Source of the DNA: Thauera sp.
GTDB lineage: Bacteria; Pseudomonadota; Gammaproteobacteria; Burkholderiales; Rhodocyclaceae
Assembly: GCA_017302295.1 (NCBI GenBank)
Contig: JAFLDS010000008.1
Span: 1-64,000, forward strand
DNA: 64,000 nucleotides
Direction of reading: 5' to 3'
This document shows positions 61,415-64,000 of the stretch, one piece after another. The position numbers and the translations under genes were made by a program. The notes below the pieces were generated by a model that saw nothing but the letters and a program-made list of their open reading frames with translations, did no database searches and was not told the DNA's origin. Within the stretch, counting starts at the first letter, position 1, and each line of letters opens with the position of its first letter.

Positions 61415-62161
61415 ATGCGGATCACGCCGCCCGTCGCCGAACGCCTCGCCCTCGCCCTGCTCGCGGCGCTGTTCGTCGCGCTCGCCGTGCTCGCCCCCAT
61501 CGCCCAGCCGCAGCAATACCACCGGCTGGCGGACATGCGCCCGCTGGCGCTGGGTGCCTTCGTACTGCCCAATGCCGTCGACGTGCTCACCAGCCTGCCG
61601 TTCACCCTCGTCGGCATCGCGGGGCTGCTGCGCTGCCGACGCGCACCGCCCGCGCAGCGCACCGCTCTGGCGGTGTTCTTCGCCGGCCTCGCGCTCACCG
61701 GCGCCGGCAGCGCCTGGTATCACCTCGCCCCGACCGACGCCTCGCTGATGTGGGACCGCCTGCCGATGACGATCGCCTTTGCCGGCGCCATCGGCGCAGT
61801 CGCCACCGAACGCATCGGCGCCGCCGCGGGCGCACGCTGGCTCGCCGGCTGGCTGCTGCTCGGCTTCGCGTCGCTCGCGGTGTGGCGCCTCGCCGGCGAT
61901 CTGCGCCTTTACGGCGTCGCCCAGTACGGCGGCCTCGTCCTGCTGTTGCTATGGACGCGCCTGCCCGCCGCGCCCGGTGCGCTGCGCCTGCCGTGGAGCG
62001 TGCTGCTCGCAGCCTACGTGGCGGCGAAGGGGTTCGAGGTGTTCGATCGGGAAGTGTGGGCGCTGACGGAAGGGCTGATCGCCGGGCATGCGCTCAAGCA
62101 TGTGGCGGCGGCGTTGGGGGTGGTGCCGTTGGTGAAGGGGTTGAGGCGAGGGAGGGTGTAG
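61415..62161 (+). CDS. CREST-superfamily (ceramidase/PAQR-like) membrane protein
   Basis: Integral membrane protein (248 aa) with seven predicted helices from ATG 61415 (GAGGTG upstream). The CREST superfamily residues are present: Ser and His in GSAWYHLAPTD, Asp in SLMWDRLPMTIAF, and a late HxxxH in GHALKHVAAALG. These form the metal-binding hydrolase centre of alkaline ceramidases. Bacterial members are uncharacterised, so lipid amidase activity is inference. Close coupling to the hydroxyacid dehydrogenase gene suggests co-expression. Confidence 0.7.
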   Translation: MRITPPVAERLALALLAALFVALAVLAPIAQPQQYHRLADMRPLALGAFVLPNAVDVLTSLPFTLVGIAGLLRCRRAPPAQRTALAVFFAGLALTGAGSAWYHLAPTDASLMWDRLPMTIAFAGAIGAVATERIGAAAGARWLAGWLLLGFASLAVWRLAGDLRLYGVAQYGGLVLLLLWTRLPAAPGALRLPWSVLLAAYVAAKGFEVFDREVWALTEGLIAGHALKHVAAALGVVPLVKGLRRGRV

Positions 62162-62309
62162 CGCGCCGTCGCAGGGGCTCGATGTGTGCCTGCGTTACGT
62201 ACGCGTCACAGATGCTCAAATGGCGTTCCTGCGGTGCAAGCGCCTTGGCGCGCAGTGCGTTTTGCGGGCAATGATTTATGGTTGAAGGGCAATCTGGGAA
62301 GAACTCAAG

Positions 62310-62543
62310 ATGAGCACTTTGGAGCGTATAGCGGCCGAGGCGATGAATCTGCCTGCCGCCGATCGCTGGCGGTTAATTGAACGTTTGATGTTCAGCCTGG
62401 AAAGTGACGATGAAATTGCGCGGGCGTGGGCCGAGGAGGTTGAACGGCGTATCGATGCATTCGAGCGTGGTCACACGTCCGTGACACCTGTTGAGGACGT
62501 GATCGCCGCGGCGCGCGCACGAATTGATGGTGGCATGGCGTGA
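62310..62543 (+). CDS. Addiction-module antitoxin-like protein (orphan)
   Basis: Seventy-seven residues, MSTLERIAAEAMNLPAADRW and RLIERLMFSLESDDEIARAW followed by AEEVERRIDAFERGHTSVTP. It fits the small putative addiction-module component family (TIGR02574-like), usually followed by a ParE/RelE toxin. Here no toxin follows: the next bases run into a degenerate nuclease gene. The antitoxin may be a remnant or may counter a distant toxin. The base composition is less GC-rich than the metabolic genes to the left. Confidence 0.75.
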   Translation: MSTLERIAAEAMNLPAADRWRLIERLMFSLESDDEIARAWAEEVERRIDAFERGHTSVTPVEDVIAAARARIDGGMA

Positions 62544-62637
62544 AAGTCATGCGCAGGCACTGCGTTCCTCGTCACGGTCAAGGGCGGCGTTACTGAGGCC
62601 GTCGGCTGGGAAGGCGGCGGTTTCCGTTATTACCGCC

Positions 62638-63387
62638 TCGCACCCAGCCCAATCGTCCCGGATGAAAGGGTTTTCTTCGAACAACCTCATGTATATGCGG
62701 GATTTTGCCGCAACCTGGCCGGACGCTGAATTTGTGCAGCAGACTGCTGCACAATTGCCCTGGTTCCACATCGTCGTCCGGATTACACGCCTGAAGGACG
62801 GTCCCACACGCGAATGGTATGCCCGAAGGGCCATTTCCGAGGGGTGGCCGCGCGTCACGCTGGAACTGAACATCCGCAACCGGTTGCACGAGCGTGAAAT
62901 CGAAAACGCGGTGGTGTGGCACATCACTCAGTTTCTGCTGGAACTGGGCAGCGGCTTCGCCCTCATTGGGCGCCAGTTCAGGCTGGAGGTTGAAGGCGAC
63001 GAGTTCCTCGTTGATCTCCTCTTTTATCACACGCGGCTCAAGTGCTATGTGGTCGTGGAACTGAAGGCCACGGCCTTCAAGCCGGCACATGCGTTCTACC
63101 TGATCGCCGTGGATAGGTAGATCAAGGCCCCGGATGACAACACGCCCACCATTGGTTTGTTGTTGTGCAAGACCAGGAAACGGACGCTGGCGGAATACGT
63201 GCTCTCCGGCATCGAAAAGCCCATAGGCGTGGCCGAATACCAACTTGTGCGTGCGCTGCCTGAACCGCTTGCGACCAGCCGGTCCACGGTGGAGGAACTG
63301 GACGCGATTGGCGACGGAGAGTCTGAAGCTGCAACTGGTAAGTGCGACTTACAAGTTGGCTGGGAAGAAATTGCGGATAAGGAATGA
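62638..63387 (+). pseudogene. YhcG/DUF1016-family PDDEXK nuclease gene, degenerate
   Basis: Remnant of a YhcG-type gene (a PDDEXK nuclease-domain family linked to defence islands). Family segments in order: MKGFSSNNLMYMRDFAATWP, PWFHIVVRITRLKDGPTREW, then FLLELGSGFALIGRQFRLEV, LVDLLFYHTRLKCYVVVELK (catalytic Asp and ExK) and, after an in-frame TAG at 63118-63120, PTIGLLLCKTRKRTLAEYVL and KPIGVAEYQL. The N-terminal domain is missing, a stretch between RLHERE and IENAVV and the EYAGKLN-like piece are deleted, and the stop splits the rest. Clearly broken. Confidence 0.8.
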
Positions 63388-63620
63388 GCGCCTGTGTGCA
63401 AGACGAAATTACGGGTCGCCTGTCGTTGCGCCCGCCGCAGGCCGAGTCGCTTGTCAGGCTGAAGAAATCGCTGGATGCTGCGTCCGAACTGTTGGGTCAC
63501 GAGCGCGACGTCTCGACGATTCTCTCCACGCCGAAGGCCGAGTTTCCGACGCTTGCGGACTTCGAGCGCGAATTCCCCCTCGCCGTACTTCCTTTCAAAG
63601 GATGGCCTCCTTGCGAATGA
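63384..63620 (+). pseudogene. N-terminal fragment of a type III restriction (Res/DEAD helicase) protein
   Basis: Seventy-eight residues. ITGRLSLRPPQAESLVRLKK and the AEFPTLADFEREFP motif match the start of DEAD/DEAH-helicase Res proteins of type III restriction-like systems. The match stops where the family continues toward its Walker A (usually ...CFALATGVGKT); instead the frame gives LAVLPFKGWPPCE and a stop. So only the first tenth of the gene remains. The ATG overlaps the stop of the YhcG remnant. Confidence 0.65.
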
Positions 63621-63701
63621 GGGGGTAACTCTTCGTGTCGCTAGGGCAGCAATTTACGGTGTCGGCTGACAGAGCGAAGCCGTCGCAAGGAAAAGCGCCG
63701 C

Positions 63702-64000
63702 CGCCTCATCCCCGCGCGAGCGGGGAACGCGCGCCGTGCCTGTTTCTGTACTGCGTCCAGACCGGTTCATCCCCGCGCGAGCGGGGAACGCCCAGCAACG
63801 TGTATCGCAACACCGCCCAGGTGCGGTTCATCCCCGCGCGAGCGGGGAACGCACCTCGGCAGCCTCATACCCGCAGCCGACACGCGGTTCATCCCCGCGC
63901 GAGCGGGGAACGCCAACTCGAACAGCTTCGTTTGGTTGCCGGCGGCGGTTCATCCCCGCGCGAGCGGGGAACGCGTAAGGTCAAAGACCTGTCGATAGTG
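63702..64000 (-). CRISPR. Type I-E CRISPR array, trailer end (continues past window)
   Basis: Five 29-bp repeats at 63702-63730, 63763-63791, 63824-63852, 63885-63913 and 63946-63974, each separated by exactly 32-bp spacers. The fifth spacer is cut by the window end. The repeat has CGGTTCATCCCC and CGGGGAACGC ends with an inverted GCGGGGA-type stem, as in E. coli type I-E. The first repeat has CC in place of GT at positions 3-4, the usual decay of the leader-distal end. By the E. coli handle rule (ATGAACCG), crRNA is read on the minus strand and the leader lies to the right outside the window. No cas gene is visible. Confidence 0.97.

Noticed and set aside
63736..63978. Open frame across the CRISPR repeats
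   Set aside because: Produced by the repeat unit itself (recurring RFIPARAGNA-like peptide); not a gene.

Overview
The window comes from a GC-rich betaproteobacterium. A member of Rhodocyclales/Zoogloeaceae (Thauera, Azoarcus or Aromatoleum type) fits best. The clues are the protein style, an S-adenosylhomocysteine riboswitch in front of metH, a PEP-CTERM protein, a complete Urt urea transporter beside urease genes, CstA, several sigma-54 promoters and beta-type intergenic repeats. Genus and species are inference; there is no rRNA or tRNA gene here.

Layout. 1-1.1 kb: a ComM/YifB gene that has lost its 5' half at a junction near base 79. 1.2-7.3 kb: a branched-chain amino-acid ABC transporter (livF, G, M, H) with two substrate-binding genes, the first broken by a frameshift. 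7.5-15.1 kb: two BamE-like lipoproteins, riboswitch-controlled metH, a hybrid sensor kinase and a thioredoxin. 15.2-28.9 kb: mostly housekeeping genes (cstA with a doubled YbdD/YjiX partner, a PRPP synthetase, NamZ, trpS, a divergent bifunctional penicillin-binding protein, RidA, a PACE efflux protein, MscS, murB). 29-43.4 kb: a nitrogen-scavenging block, urtABCDE followed by ureDABCEFG and a ureJ/hupE nickel permease. A sigma-54 promoter and an NtrC-like site precede urtA. The urea block is interrupted by a methyltransferase and a PEP-CTERM gene, and the gaps in the urease operon are filled by three different repeat families.

43.5-50.1 kb: a hydroxyacid dehydrogenase, an FMN reductase and trxC, then a sigma-54-preceded locus with a secreted DRRA-repeat protein, an outer-membrane barrel and an NtrB/NtrC-like pair. 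50.2-58.8 kb: two tandem TRAP solute-binding proteins without membrane subunits and, on the other strand, a CoA-transferase, SDR and thiolase series followed by a FixL/FixJ-like two-component system. The promoter of the second TRAP gene and that of the CoA-transferase share a perfect 21-bp block with identical spacing to the -10 box. This suggests a regulon run by the neighbouring response regulator, linking uptake of an organic acid to its activation, oxidation and thiolysis. 58.9-62.2 kb: an old yellow enzyme, an FMN 2-hydroxyacid dehydrogenase and a CREST-type membrane protein.

62.3-64 kb: a decayed defence region with an orphan antitoxin-like gene, a degenerate YhcG/DUF1016 nuclease gene and an N-terminal fragment of a type III restriction helicase. 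It leads into the trailer end of a type I-E CRISPR array that continues past the window. No cas genes are visible.
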